Positions 7,144-14,690 of a DNA stretch of 35,168 nucleotides are shown here, piece by piece. This DNA comes from Acidobacteria bacterium RIFCSPLOWO2_12_FULL_67_14b (GTDB taxonomy: Bacteria > Acidobacteriota > Vicinamibacteria > Vicinamibacterales > UBA2999). The position numbers were made by a program, and so were the translations under genes. How positions within the stretch are numbered: the first letter of the stretch is position 1; each line of letters opens with the position of its first letter. The notes beneath the pieces are model-generated. The model was given only the letters and a program-made list of their open reading frames with translations. It was not told the DNA's origin and did no database searches. Where the stretch lies: NCBI GenBank assembly GCA_001768615.1, contig MELE01000060.1, positions 15,775 through 50,942 of the forward strand, in the 5' to 3' direction.

Positions 7144-8547
7144 ATGCGTTTCCGCACCCTGGCCGCCGCGCTCACCGTGTTGGCGGCCCCTTTCGCCTGG
7201 CAGGCCGTCGCCGGCCGCCAGGGCGCGAACGTCTCGCTGGTGATCGCGAACGGCATCGTGATCACCGTGGACGGCAGCCGCCGGATCCTCAATCCGGGAT
7301 CAGTGGCCATCAACGGCTCGGACATCATCGGCATCGATACGCCGGAGGCCATCGCCGAGCATTTCAAGGCCCGCGACACCATCGACGCCGCCGGCAAAGT
7401 CGTGATGCCCGGCCTGATCAACACGCACGGGCATGCCGCGATGGTGATGTATCGCGGCCTCGGCAACGACCTCGCCCTGATGGACTGGCTGCAGAAGTAC
7501 ATCTTCCCGGCCGAAGCCAAGACCGTATCGCCGGAGTTCGTGCGCATCGGCACGCGCCTGGCGCTGCTGGAAATGATCCAGTCGGGCACCACGATGTACG
7601 CGGACATGTACTACTTCGAGGAAGAAGTGGCGCGCGTCACGAAGGAGGCCGGGCTGCGGGGCGTGCTCGGTCAGACCGTGATCGAGTTCCCCGTTCCGGA
7701 CGCCAAGACGCCCGCCGACGCCTTGAAGCGCGCGGAAGCGTTTGCGAAGGACTTCGCCGGCGACGAGCTGATCACGCCCTCGATTGCGCCGCACGCCGTC
7801 TACACGCTCGACGCCGCCACACTGGCGGCGGCCAGCGACCTGGCGAAGAAGCTCAACATCCCGCTGCAGATCCACCTGGCCGAGACCCAGGCCGAGATCG
7901 GGATGTCGCAGGAGCGCCACAAGATGCGTCCGGTCGCCTTCCTCGACAGCCTGAAGTTCTGGGCGCCGATCACCATCGGCGCGCACGGGGTCTGGATCTC
8001 GCCCGACGAAATCCAGGTGCTCAAGCAGCGCAACGTCGGCATCTCGAACAACCCCGAGAGCAACATGAAGCTCGCCAGCGGCACGGCGCCCGTGGTCGGT
8101 TATCGCGCCGCGGGCGTCGACGTCGGCCTGGGGACGGACGGCGCCGCGAGCAACAACGACCTCGACATGTTCGAGGCCATGCGGCAGGCGGCCTTTCAAC
8201 AGAAGCTGGTCACCATGGATCCGCGCGCGATCAGCGCGCCCGAGGCGCTCGAGCTGGCGACCATCGGCGGCGCGCGGGTACTCGGCCAGCAGGCACGCAT
8301 TGGATCGCTCGAACACGGCAAGCGCGCCGACCTCATCATCGTCAACATGGACCGGCCCCGCCAGGCGCCGCTCTTCGATGCGGTCGCGCAAATCGTCTAC
8401 GTGTCCCGCGGCGACGACGTCGACACGACGATCGTCAACGGAAGGATCCTGATGCGCGGGCGCAGGATGCTGACGTTGAACGAAGCGCGCGTGCTGGCGG
8501 AGGCGCGGAAGGCGGCCGACCTGGTGAGGGCCGCCGTCGGGCAGTGA
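7144..8547 (+). CDS. Secreted amidohydrolase, MTA/SAH or aminopyrimidine deaminase type (TRZ/ATZ family)
   Basis: 467 residues. The first 24 or so form a signal peptide (Arg near the start, hydrophobic core LAAALTVLAAPFAW, then AVAG), so the product probably acts outside the cytoplasm. The rest is a metal-dependent amidohydrolase of the subgroup that deaminates 5'-methylthioadenosine, S-adenosylhomocysteine and related bases. Visible ligands are His95 and His97 in NTHGH, His244 in HLAET, His281 in GAHGVW and Asp332 in LGTDGAASNNDLDMF; Glu247 is the likely general acid-base. SGTTMYADMYYF and the C-terminal HGKRADLIIVN fit. It lies in a salvage cluster with upp, hpt and deoC, which supports a purine-nucleoside substrate, though the exact one cannot be read from sequence. 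Its end is 3 bases from the convergent hpt. Confidence 0.85.
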   Translation: MRFRTLAAALTVLAAPFAWQAVAGRQGANVSLVIANGIVITVDGSRRILNPGSVAINGSDIIGIDTPEAIAEHFKARDTIDAAGKVVMPGLINTHGHAAMVMYRGLGNDLALMDWLQKYIFPAEAKTVSPEFVRIGTRLALLEMIQSGTTMYADMYYFEEEVARVTKEAGLRGVLGQTVIEFPVPDAKTPADALKRAEAFAKDFAGDELITPSIAPHAVYTLDAATLAAASDLAKKLNIPLQIHLAETQAEIGMSQERHKMRPVAFLDSLKFWAPITIGAHGVWISPDEIQVLKQRNVGISNNPESNMKLASGTAPVVGYRAAGVDVGLGTDGAASNNDLDMFEAMRQAAFQQKLVTMDPRAISAPEALELATIGGARVLGQQARIGSLEHGKRADLIIVNMDRPRQAPLFDAVAQIVYVSRGDDVDTTIVNGRILMRGRRMLTLNEARVLAEARKAADLVRAAVGQ

Positions 8548-8550
8548 CGC

Positions 8551-9072
8551 TTACTCGAGAAGGCCGATGTAGGGGAGGTTGCGGTATTGCTCGGCGTAGT
8601 CGAGGCCGTAGCCGACGACGAAACGATCTTCGATGGTGAAGCCGATATAGTCGACCGTGACGGCGATCTTGCGGCGCGACGGCTTGCTCAGCAGGCACGC
8701 CGTCCGCAGCGAGCGCGGGCCCCGGGCCTGGAGGATCTCCTGCAGGTAGTGCAGCGTCAGGCCGGTGTCGACGATGTCTTCGACGATGATCACGTCGCGG
8801 CCCTCGAGGCCCGAGTCGAGGTCCTTGGAGAGCCGGACTTCGCCCGACGACGAGGTGCCGGCGCCGTAGCTGGAGCAGGCCATGAAGTCGACGGTGACGT
8901 GGCCGTCCATGGCGCGAATCAGGTCGCCGAGGAACAGGAAGGCGCCCTTGAGGACGCAGACGAAGTGCAGCTGGCCGGTCGGGAAGTCCTGGCGGATCTC
9001 GTGCGCCAGCGCCGTGATGCGGGCCGACAGTTCATCTTGATCGATCAGGACGGCGGGTTTCGCGCTCGGCAT
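8551..9072 (-). CDS. hpt: Hypoxanthine phosphoribosyltransferase
   Basis: 173 residues from ATG 9072. A GTG six codons upstream (9090) is also in frame, but MPSAKPAVLI fits the family N-terminus better. The enzyme makes IMP or GMP from hypoxanthine or guanine and PRPP. The signature VEDIVDTGLTL at about 98-108 is the PRPP loop with its paired acids; VLKGAFLFLGDL and DFMACSSYGAGTSSSG (the flexible active-site loop) come earlier, and YIGFTIEDRFVVGYGLDY follows, as in known Hpt proteins. It is divergent from the RpiB-like gene, 29 bases away, so the two likely share a control region. It is not beside tilS and ftsH as in many bacteria, but in a nucleoside salvage group. Confidence 0.95.
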   Translation of the reverse strand: MPSAKPAVLIDQDELSARITALAHEIRQDFPTGQLHFVCVLKGAFLFLGDLIRAMDGHVTVDFMACSSYGAGTSSSGEVRLSKDLDSGLEGRDVIIVEDIVDTGLTLHYLQEILQARGPRSLRTACLLSKPSRRKIAVTVDYIGFTIEDRFVVGYGLDYAEQYRNLPYIGLLE

Positions 9073-9101
9073 GGCGCAAAAGACTAACACGACACTGACA
9101 C

Positions 9102-9731
9102 ATGAAAACGTTTGACCTCATCACCGAGACCGACGCGCGGACGCTGGAGCCCGGGTCCACCGTGACGCTGAAGACCGGCGGGCACGTCACGCCGCTGGCC
9201 GCCGATACCCTGCGCGCCCGCCGGATCACCGTGCTGCGCGGCGTCGCCGAGGCCGCCCTGGACGGCCTGGCGCCCGTGGCTGACATCCGGTCGGTTGCCA
9301 TCGGCAGCGACCACTCCGGCGTGGCGCTGAAGGCGGCGCTGCGCGACCATCTCCGGCAGCGGGGCCTGAGCGTGCTCGACGTCGGCACCGACGGGCCGGA
9401 CCCGGTCGACTATCCTGACATCGCGGCGCAGGCGGCGCGGCTGGTCGCCCGCAAGGAGGTGGACGCGGCCATCGTGATCGACGGCGCCGGCATCGGCTCG
9501 TGCATCGCCGCCAACAAGATCAACGGCGCTCGGGCGGCCATGTGCACCGACAAGACACTGGCGCGCTATTCGCGCGAGCATAACGGCGCCAACGTGCTGG
9601 CGCTTGGCGCCACGCTGGTCACTGTGGACGACGCGAAGGCGATCGTCGAGACCTGGCTGGGCACGCCGATGGGCGAAGCGCGGTACATTCGGCGGCTGGC
9701 GAAGATCCGCGCCCTGGAGCAGATGCAGTGA
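9102..9731 (+). CDS. RpiB/LacA-LacB family sugar-phosphate isomerase with N-terminal extension
   Basis: 209 residues: a normal RpiB core of about 145 (from about 63) behind an extension. RpiB interconverts ribose 5-phosphate and ribulose 5-phosphate. The core shows IGSDHSG (Asp70-His71), the anion loop [15 protein letters not shown] with the catalytic-base Cys134, [22 protein letters not shown] with His160-Asn161, and a family-like C-terminus. The first 46 residues ([20 protein letters not shown] and then [19 protein letters not shown]) are not part of RpiB. They resemble the short N-terminal segment of microcompartment proteins such as EutT and EutQ, as I recall them: ITE..R...G..v.l.....lTP.A.....rri.v. 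The stop overlaps the deoC start by 4 bases, so the two are coupled. Family membership is secure; the exact sugar substrate is less so. Confidence 0.85.
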   Translation: MKTFDLITETDARTLEPGSTVTLKTGGHVTPLAADTLRARRITVLRGVAEAALDGLAPVADIRSVAIGSDHSGVALKAALRDHLRQRGLSVLDVGTDGPDPVDYPDIAAQAARLVARKEVDAAIVIDGAGIGSCIAANKINGARAAMCTDKTLARYSREHNGANVLALGATLVTVDDAKAIVETWLGTPMGEARYIRRLAKIRALEQMQ

Positions 9732-10597
9732 CGGACTATCGGCGAGTCATCGAGCTGATCCTCGAGGAACTGACGCGGGCCGGCGCGGTCGCGCCGACGC
9801 GTTGCGCCTGCCATGGGTTCACGTTCGATTGCTGCCCGGACCGCGTGCGCGGCGTGCTCGACGCCGGCGCCACGCGCCTGGGCCTGCATGCCGCCGACGG
9901 CGGCGCCAGCGGCCTGCCGGGCCTCATCGATCACACGCTGCTCAAGCCCGACGCCACCGCGGCGGAAATCGAGCAACTGTGCAAGGAAGCCGCCGAGTGG
10001 AAGTTCGCGACCGTCTGTGTGAACCCGACCTGGGTCGCGCTGGCCGCACAGCGACTGCGCGGCACCGGCGTGCTGGTCTGTTCGGTGGTCGGCTTCCCGC
10101 TGGGCGCCACGACCCCTGACGTGAAGCAGTTCGAGGCCCGCCGCGCGATCTTCGACGGCGCATCGGAAATCGACATGGTGATCAACGTCGGCGCCCTGAA
10201 ATCCGGCGACGTGCGACTCGTCACCGACGACATCCGCGGCGTCGTGGCCGCGTGTCACGCCGCCGGCGCCACCAGCAAGGTGATCATCGAGACGGCGCTG
10301 CTGACCGATGACGAGAAGGTCACGGCGTGCACGCTGGCGAAGGCGGCCGGGGCCGATTTCGTCAAGACCTCAACCGGCTTCGGGCCCGGCGGCGCCACCG
10401 CCGCCGACGTCGCCCTCATGCGCCGCGTCGTCGGCGACGAGATGGGCGTGAAGGCGGCGGGCGGCGTGCGCGACCTCGAGCAGATGAAGGCGATGGTGGC
10501 GGCGGGCGCCACCCGCATCGGGGCGAGCGCCGGCGTCCGCATCGTCAAGGAATCGCGCGGCGAGGCGGGCGCGGCAGCCAAGGCGAGCGGCTACTGA
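9728..10597 (+). CDS. deoC: Deoxyribose-phosphate aldolase with Cys-rich N-terminal extension
   Basis: 289 residues, beginning at GTG 9728 within a GTGA overlap. The aldolase core (about 66-285) splits 2-deoxyribose 5-phosphate into acetaldehyde and glyceraldehyde 3-phosphate. It shows [11 protein letters not shown], Asp149 in [11 protein letters not shown], the Schiff-base Lys213 in DFVKTSTGF and Lys242 in [10 protein letters not shown]. Ahead of it are about 64 extra residues: an amphipathic helix ([17 protein letters not shown]), then a CACH...CC cluster (Cys26, Cys28, His29, Cys35, Cys36) that could hold a metal, then a short linker. The helix looks like the encapsulation peptides that send enzymes into bacterial microcompartments, but no shell gene is in this window. 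Coupling to the RpiB-like gene and nearness to upp and hpt point to pentose recovery from nucleosides. Confidence 0.93.
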   Translation: MTDYRRVIELILEELTRAGAVAPTRCACHGFTFDCCPDRVRGVLDAGATRLGLHAADGGASGLPGLIDHTLLKPDATAAEIEQLCKEAAEWKFATVCVNPTWVALAAQRLRGTGVLVCSVVGFPLGATTPDVKQFEARRAIFDGASEIDMVINVGALKSGDVRLVTDDIRGVVAACHAAGATSKVIIETALLTDDEKVTACTLAKAAGADFVKTSTGFGPGGATAADVALMRRVVGDEMGVKAAGGVRDLEQMKAMVAAGATRIGASAGVRIVKESRGEAGAAAKASGY

Positions 10598-11256
10598 TGC
10601 GCATCGCCGTCCTGGTGCTGGCCCTGCTGGCCGCAGGACCCGCGGCGGCGCAAACCCGCGAGGGCCTGCCTCGATTCGCCATCGACCTCCACGGCGCCTG
10701 GGTCGGCCTGCCCACGGCTGAGGGCTGGATCCCCGCGGTCGATGCCGCCACGCCGGTGCCGGGCCGCGCCTGGGGCCTGTCCGGCGGCGCAAACGTCTAC
10801 CTGCTCAAGCTGGGTGTGATGACCCTCGGCGCCGGCGCGCACGTCGCCACGGGCAGAGGCAAGGGCGACTCGCTGACCATCACCTCCGGCTCCGGCTCGA
10901 CGGCGACGACACGGACGACGCCGGCGGTGATCACGCAGATCACCAGCCTGCTGCCGCACCTGTCGATGAACTTCGGTCACAAGCTCGGATGGAGCTACCT
11001 GAGCGTCGGCTACGGGCGCACGAAGGTGTCCAGCAGCGCGTCGGCGGCAGGCACCACGCCCGGCATCGTGGTGCCCGAAGCGTGGAACCCGGCGCTCAAC
11101 TTCGGCGGGGGAGCGAAGTGGTTCATGAAGCCGCACCTGGGCGCGAGCTTCGACGTGCGGTTCACGAAGCTAAGCTCGCGCGGCGCGACCGAGACGTTGC
11201 CGTCCGCAAAGCGGACGCAGATGATCACGATGTCGGTCGGGATTTCGATCCAGTAG
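10597..11256 (+). CDS. Predicted outer-membrane beta-barrel protein
   Basis: 219 residues from ATG 10597, which overlaps the deoC stop (TGATG). The frame is open upstream inside deoC, but a clear signal peptide ([19 protein letters not shown], cleavage after AQ) fixes the start. The mature part alternates polar and nonpolar residues with Gly and aromatic positions, as in small OmpA-like or OmpW-like barrels (GLSGGANVYLLKLGVMTLG, YLSVGYGRT, GGGAKWFMKPHLGASFDVRF), and ends in a strand-like ITMSVGISIQ. A Ser/Thr/Gly-rich stretch (about 87-108) is probably an exposed loop. The function is unknown. Coupling to deoC may reflect only shared transcription. A strong hairpin follows at once. Confidence 0.75.
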   Translation: MRIAVLVLALLAAGPAAAQTREGLPRFAIDLHGAWVGLPTAEGWIPAVDAATPVPGRAWGLSGGANVYLLKLGVMTLGAGAHVATGRGKGDSLTITSGSGSTATTRTTPAVITQITSLLPHLSMNFGHKLGWSYLSVGYGRTKVSSSASAAGTTPGIVVPEAWNPALNFGGGAKWFMKPHLGASFDVRFTKLSSRGATETLPSAKRTQMITMSVGISIQ

Positions 11257-11275
11257 GCGGCACCTCGGTGCCGCC
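11256..11275. terminator. Hairpin terminator between convergent genes
   Basis: GGCGGCAC, CTCG, GTGCCGCC form a perfect 8-bp GC stem with a CTCG tetraloop, starting on the last base of the barrel gene's stop and ending 6 bases before the convergent methyltransferase gene. It could serve both directions. There is no U-run, so it may only stabilise 3' ends. Confidence 0.6.
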
Positions 11276-11281
11276 GCGGCG

Positions 11282-12109
11282 TCAGGGCAACGCCTGGCAG
11301 TCGGCGCGGTCCTTGTTGTTCGGCGCGTCCAGCGGGTTGGGGAGGACGACGGCGCCGGCGGGATCGATCACGGCGAGTTCCTTGTTCACAAACAAGATCT
11401 CGAACGCCAGCGCCGGCAGCGGCGCCACGTCCGGATGGCAGCCCCAGTTGTTGTAGTGCACGTTGGCGACGTAAAACACGCGCTTCAACTTCCGGATGGC
11501 CTCGACGAAGCGGGCTTCCTCGACGCCGTGAAACTCCACGTTGAGCTGGTCGACCTGGTTGAGCACGGACTCGGGCATGGCCAGAAACGACGGCCATTCG
11601 GCGCCTTCGACGTCCATCTTCATGATCAAGCGCTTGTCCTCGTCTCCGTTCCGGACCACTTGCGCCTGGACGGTGTCGAAGGTGCGGCCATCCTCGGTGA
11701 GTCGAGCCGGACCGACGCACTCCTCGTGAAACATCGGCGCCGCGCCGGCCGCGCAGGGCGGCCTGGTCAGGTTGAAGCAGTCGTATTGATGGACCGGCAC
11801 CTGCAGCCGCGCCGACACGGCGCAGCCCCATTCGTCGGAGCCGGCGATGCCGTAGGAATAGGCCGACCGGGCCCGGTCCATGAGGTTCCGGCACATCAGG
11901 TAGCCGCCGTCGTGAGGGTCGCCGACACGCTCGAACTCGCAGTTGGTGATCTTCACCGGCTGGATTTCGGCGAACAGATTCCGGCGGTTCTCTGCCATCT
12001 GTTGAATCGGGTCCGGCGGGGGAGCGACGGCCCGGTATCGGATCGCGAGGGCCGCCAGCCCGCCCAGCGCGACCAGGGCAACCAGGACCAGGAGCGGTGT
12101 ACGGGTCAT
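11282..12109 (-). CDS. Membrane-anchored FkbM/METTL24-like methyltransferase
   Basis: 275 residues from ATG 12109, chosen because AGGA lies at good spacing before it; an ATG at 12124 is in frame but lacks this. A single N-terminal membrane helix (about 5-25) would anchor the protein with the rest in the periplasm, or act as an uncleaved signal. The body has ERVGDPHDGGYLMC, YGIAGSDEWGC, a conserved acid near VHQYDCF and the FkbM-type motif IMKMDVEGAEWPSFL followed by QLNVEFHG. These match the SAM-dependent methyltransferase group that includes FkbM and animal METTL24. Several Cys residues suggest disulfides in an exported domain. A methyl donor outside the cytoplasm is unlikely, so topology or activity is uncertain. 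Confidence 0.7.
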   Translation of the reverse strand: MTRTPLLVLVALVALGGLAALAIRYRAVAPPPDPIQQMAENRRNLFAEIQPVKITNCEFERVGDPHDGGYLMCRNLMDRARSAYSYGIAGSDEWGCAVSARLQVPVHQYDCFNLTRPPCAAGAAPMFHEECVGPARLTEDGRTFDTVQAQVVRNGDEDKRLIMKMDVEGAEWPSFLAMPESVLNQVDQLNVEFHGVEEARFVEAIRKLKRVFYVANVHYNNWGCHPDVAPLPALAFEILFVNKELAVIDPAGAVVLPNPLDAPNNKDRADCQALP

Positions 12110-12128
12110 CGGATGTCCTGGCATTGAA

Positions 12129-12203
12129 TGGAGCGGGAGACGGGGATCGAACCCGCGACCAACAGCTTGGGAAGCTGTGACTCTACCACTGAGTTACTCC
12201 CGC
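12129..12203 (-). tRNA. tRNA-Gly (anticodon CCC)
   Basis: The 75-base minus-strand cloverleaf has acceptor arms GCGGGAG and CTCCCGC, a D-arm with ACTCAGTGGTAGAGT, an anticodon stem ACAGC/GCTGT with loop TTCCCAA (anticodon CCC, reading GGG) and a T-arm CGGG-TTCGATC-CCCG. The discriminator is T and CCA is encoded. It lies 19 bases upstream of the methyltransferase start. Confidence 0.95.
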
Positions 12204-12224
12204 TCAGCCACGGCCATTCTAGCC

Positions 12225-13577
12225 CTACGACCGAATAATCGACAACACCTCGTCCCGGCGCCGCTCCATGATCTCGGGGCTCAGGCCCTCGAGATTCAGG
12301 CGGAGCAGGGGCTCGGTGTTCGACTGGCGGACGTTGAAGTGCCAGTCGTCGAACTCCGCCGACACGCCGTCCAGCATGTAGACGTGCCCGCCGGCGTAGC
12401 GTGTGGCCAGTTCCCGGATCTTCCGGTCGGCGATCTGCATGTTGGCGACCTTCGTGTTGATCTCGCCCGAGATGAAGTAGCGCTCGCGCAGCGGCTTCAG
12501 CAGGTCTCGCAGCGACATCCCCTTCTTCGACATCAGGTCCAGGATCATCAGCGCGGGAATGAAGCCGTTGTCGGCATAGAAATTGTCGCGGAAGTAGTAG
12601 TGGCCCGTGACCTCGCCGCCGAACACCGCGTTGTCTTCCCGCATGCGCCGCTTGATGAAGGCATGGCCGACGCGGTTCATCAACGCCTTGCCGTGGTACT
12701 TCGCCACGATGTCCTTCACGGCGTAGCTGGCGCGCACATCGTAGATGATCGTCGCGCCGGGAGCCGTCAGCAGGAACGCCTCCGCGAGCAGCGCCGTGAT
12801 GAAGTCGCCGGCAATGAACTCGCCGCTGCCGTCGATGAAGAACACGCGGTCGGCGTCGCCGTCCCACGCAATCCCGATGTCGGCCTTCTGCGCGATCACG
12901 GTTGCGGTGATGTCGCGGCGGTTCTCCTCGATCAGCGGATTGGCTTCGTGATTGGGGAACGTGCCGTCCACCTCGAAACACAGCCGCGTCGTCTTGCACG
13001 GCAGCCGATCGAACAGCCGCGGGGCGACAATGCCGGCGACGCCGCTGCCGGCGTCGAGCACGACGTTGAAGGGCTTGATCGACGCTTCGTCCACGAACGA
13101 CAGCACGTGCTCGACGTAGCGGTCCATGATCTCGCGGCGCTCGACCCGGCCCGGCGCCGCCGGCGGCGCCGGAATCGCGCCGGCGAGGATCATCTCCTTC
13201 ATTTCCTTGATGCCCGACTCGCCGCTGAGAGGGAAGGCTTCGGCGCGTACCATCTTGCAGCCGTTGTAGTCGCCGGGGTTGTGCGACGCGGTCACCTGCG
13301 CGCCGCCGTCGAGCGCGTCGGCGGCCACCGCGTAGTACATCTGGTCGGTGCCGACCAGCCCGTAGTCGTAAACCGTCCCACCCTGCGTGAGCGCGCCGTC
13401 GATGAAGGCGGCACTGAGCGACGGCGACGAGGTCCGCATGTCGCGCGTCACCGCATAGCGGCCGGGCCCGAGGTAGGCCACGAACGCGCGGCCCAACTGG
13501 TGGAACAGCTCCTCGGTGATTTCAGACGGGTAGAGCCCCCGAACGTCGTAAGCCTTGAACACTGAGGGGTCAATCAT
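12225..13577 (-). CDS. Phosphomannomutase/phosphoglucomutase
   Basis: 450 residues from ATG 13577 (MIDPSVFKAYDVRG, the standard family opening). The frame is open further upstream, but that part is antisense-like and overlaps the next gene. The enzyme interconverts hexose 6-phosphate and 1-phosphate. It has the phosphoserine loop TASHNPGDYNG (Ser98), the magnesium loop DGDADR at 239-244, the sugar loop GEVTGHYYF and the C-terminal phosphate loop RQSNTEPLLRLNLE. The length and order of the four domains are those of the AlgC/ManB group. It lies just downstream of a sugar-nucleotidyltransferase gene with a 20-base gap, so mannose 1-phosphate for GDP-mannose is the likely product, though glucose 1-phosphate cannot be ruled out. 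Confidence 0.92.
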   Translation of the reverse strand: MIDPSVFKAYDVRGLYPSEITEELFHQLGRAFVAYLGPGRYAVTRDMRTSSPSLSAAFIDGALTQGGTVYDYGLVGTDQMYYAVAADALDGGAQVTASHNPGDYNGCKMVRAEAFPLSGESGIKEMKEMILAGAIPAPPAAPGRVERREIMDRYVEHVLSFVDEASIKPFNVVLDAGSGVAGIVAPRLFDRLPCKTTRLCFEVDGTFPNHEANPLIEENRRDITATVIAQKADIGIAWDGDADRVFFIDGSGEFIAGDFITALLAEAFLLTAPGATIIYDVRASYAVKDIVAKYHGKALMNRVGHAFIKRRMREDNAVFGGEVTGHYYFRDNFYADNGFIPALMILDLMSKKGMSLRDLLKPLRERYFISGEINTKVANMQIADRKIRELATRYAGGHVYMLDGVSAEFDDWHFNVRQSNTEPLLRLNLEGLSPEIMERRRDEVLSIIRS

Positions 13578-13597
13578 GGGCGGCTGATGGCTGATGG

Positions 13598-14656
13598 CTA
13601 GATCGTCGTGTAGTCGGTGAGCAGCGTCTTGTCGCCGAGCACGGACGAGGACTTGACGACGACGTTGCGGCCGATGTGGCAGTTGCGGCCGAGGATGGGG
13701 CCGTGCACGACCGCGCCCTGGCCGATGCGCGTGTTCGGCCAGACGATCGCGTGTTCGACGTCGGCCGATTCCTCGACGACCACGCCCTTGCCGAGCACCG
13801 TGTAGGGACCGATCCGCGCGCCGGCCTTCACCTGGGCGCCCGCGTCGATGAAGCTGGGGCCATCGAACCTGACGCCGTCTTCGACGCGCGCGTCGGGAGA
13901 CACGATCGGCTTCGTGCGATCCGCCGTGGCGAAAATGCCGCCCGAGAAGCGGCCGTCGAACATGTCGTGGTGGACCTTGATGTACTTCTCCGGTGTGCCG
14001 ATGTCGATCCAGTAGCCGCGATCGACGTAGGCGACGAACGTCTCGTGGCGCTCGATCAGCGACGGGAAGTAGGCGCGCTCGATCGAATAGGACACGTCCT
14101 TGGGAATCCGGTCGAACGTGCCGGGCTCCAGCACGTAGATGCCGGCGTTGATGGTGTCGCACGTGATCTCGTCGGGGCTCGGCTTTTCGAGAAAGCGCCG
14201 CACGCGGCCGTCGGGCTCGGTCTCGACGAGGCCGTACGCCGACGGGTTATCGACGGGCGTCAGCACGATTGTGGCCTGGGCCTGCCGCTCGCGGTGGAGC
14301 CGGACGACGGCGTTCACGTCCACGCTGGTCATGACGTCGCCGTTGAACACGACGATCGTGTCGGCGACGCCCTGCGCCGCGTAGCGGATGGCGCCGCCGG
14401 TGCCCAGCGGCGCCGGCTCGACGACGTAGCGAATCCGGACACCGGTGCCGGCGCCCTCGCCGAAGATCTCCTCGATGCGGCGCGGCTGGTAATTGAGGCT
14501 GAGGATGACCTCGTCGATCTCCGGCACCTGCGTGAGCAGGTCGATCTGGTAATGGAGGAACGCGCGATCGAAGATCGGCACGACGGGCTTCGGGGTGTGG
14601 ATCGTAAGCGGGCGCAGCCGCGTCCCCTTGCCCCCGGCGAGCAGAATGGCCTTCAT
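13598..14656 (-). CDS. Sugar-phosphate nucleotidyltransferase with hexapeptide repeats (GDP-mannose pyrophosphorylase-like)
   Basis: 352 residues from ATG 14656, which has GGAAG 6 bases before it. The N-terminal nucleotidyltransferase domain (about 1-235) opens with the signature LLAGGKGTRLRPLT, with KPVVPIFDRAF, a Mg site VVFNGDVM and FLEKPSPDE. From about 250 there is a left-handed beta-helix of hexapeptide repeats (ARVEDGVRF, AQVKAGARIGPYTVLGKG, IGQGAVVHGPILG). This layout is that of GMPPB/ManC-like enzymes making GDP-mannose from GTP and mannose 1-phosphate; UDP- or dTDP-glucose enzymes have a related fold. The hexose-phosphate mutase just downstream supports the mannose route, which could feed the GT-C enzymes in this window. 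It is divergent from pgsA, 34 bases away. Confidence 0.85.
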   Translation of the reverse strand: MKAILLAGGKGTRLRPLTIHTPKPVVPIFDRAFLHYQIDLLTQVPEIDEVILSLNYQPRRIEEIFGEGAGTGVRIRYVVEPAPLGTGGAIRYAAQGVADTIVVFNGDVMTSVDVNAVVRLHRERQAQATIVLTPVDNPSAYGLVETEPDGRVRRFLEKPSPDEITCDTINAGIYVLEPGTFDRIPKDVSYSIERAYFPSLIERHETFVAYVDRGYWIDIGTPEKYIKVHHDMFDGRFSGGIFATADRTKPIVSPDARVEDGVRFDGPSFIDAGAQVKAGARIGPYTVLGKGVVVEESADVEHAIVWPNTRIGQGAVVHGPILGRNCHIGRNVVVKSSSVLGDKTLLTDYTTI

Positions 14657-14690
14657 GACAAACTTCCATCTTACACGACCGAGGGGTAGA

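Noticed and set aside
9102-10597. RpiB-DeoC fusion
   Set aside because: The two genes are in different frames with a GTGA overlap, so they are separate proteins.
6471-11256. A bacterial microcompartment operon
   Set aside because: No BMC-H, BMC-P or BMC-T shell gene is present; only N-terminal extensions hint at a link.
13578-14162. N-terminal extension of the phosphomannomutase
   Set aside because: It overlaps the nucleotidyltransferase gene in another frame and does not resemble a domain; MIDPSVFKAYDVRG is the family start.
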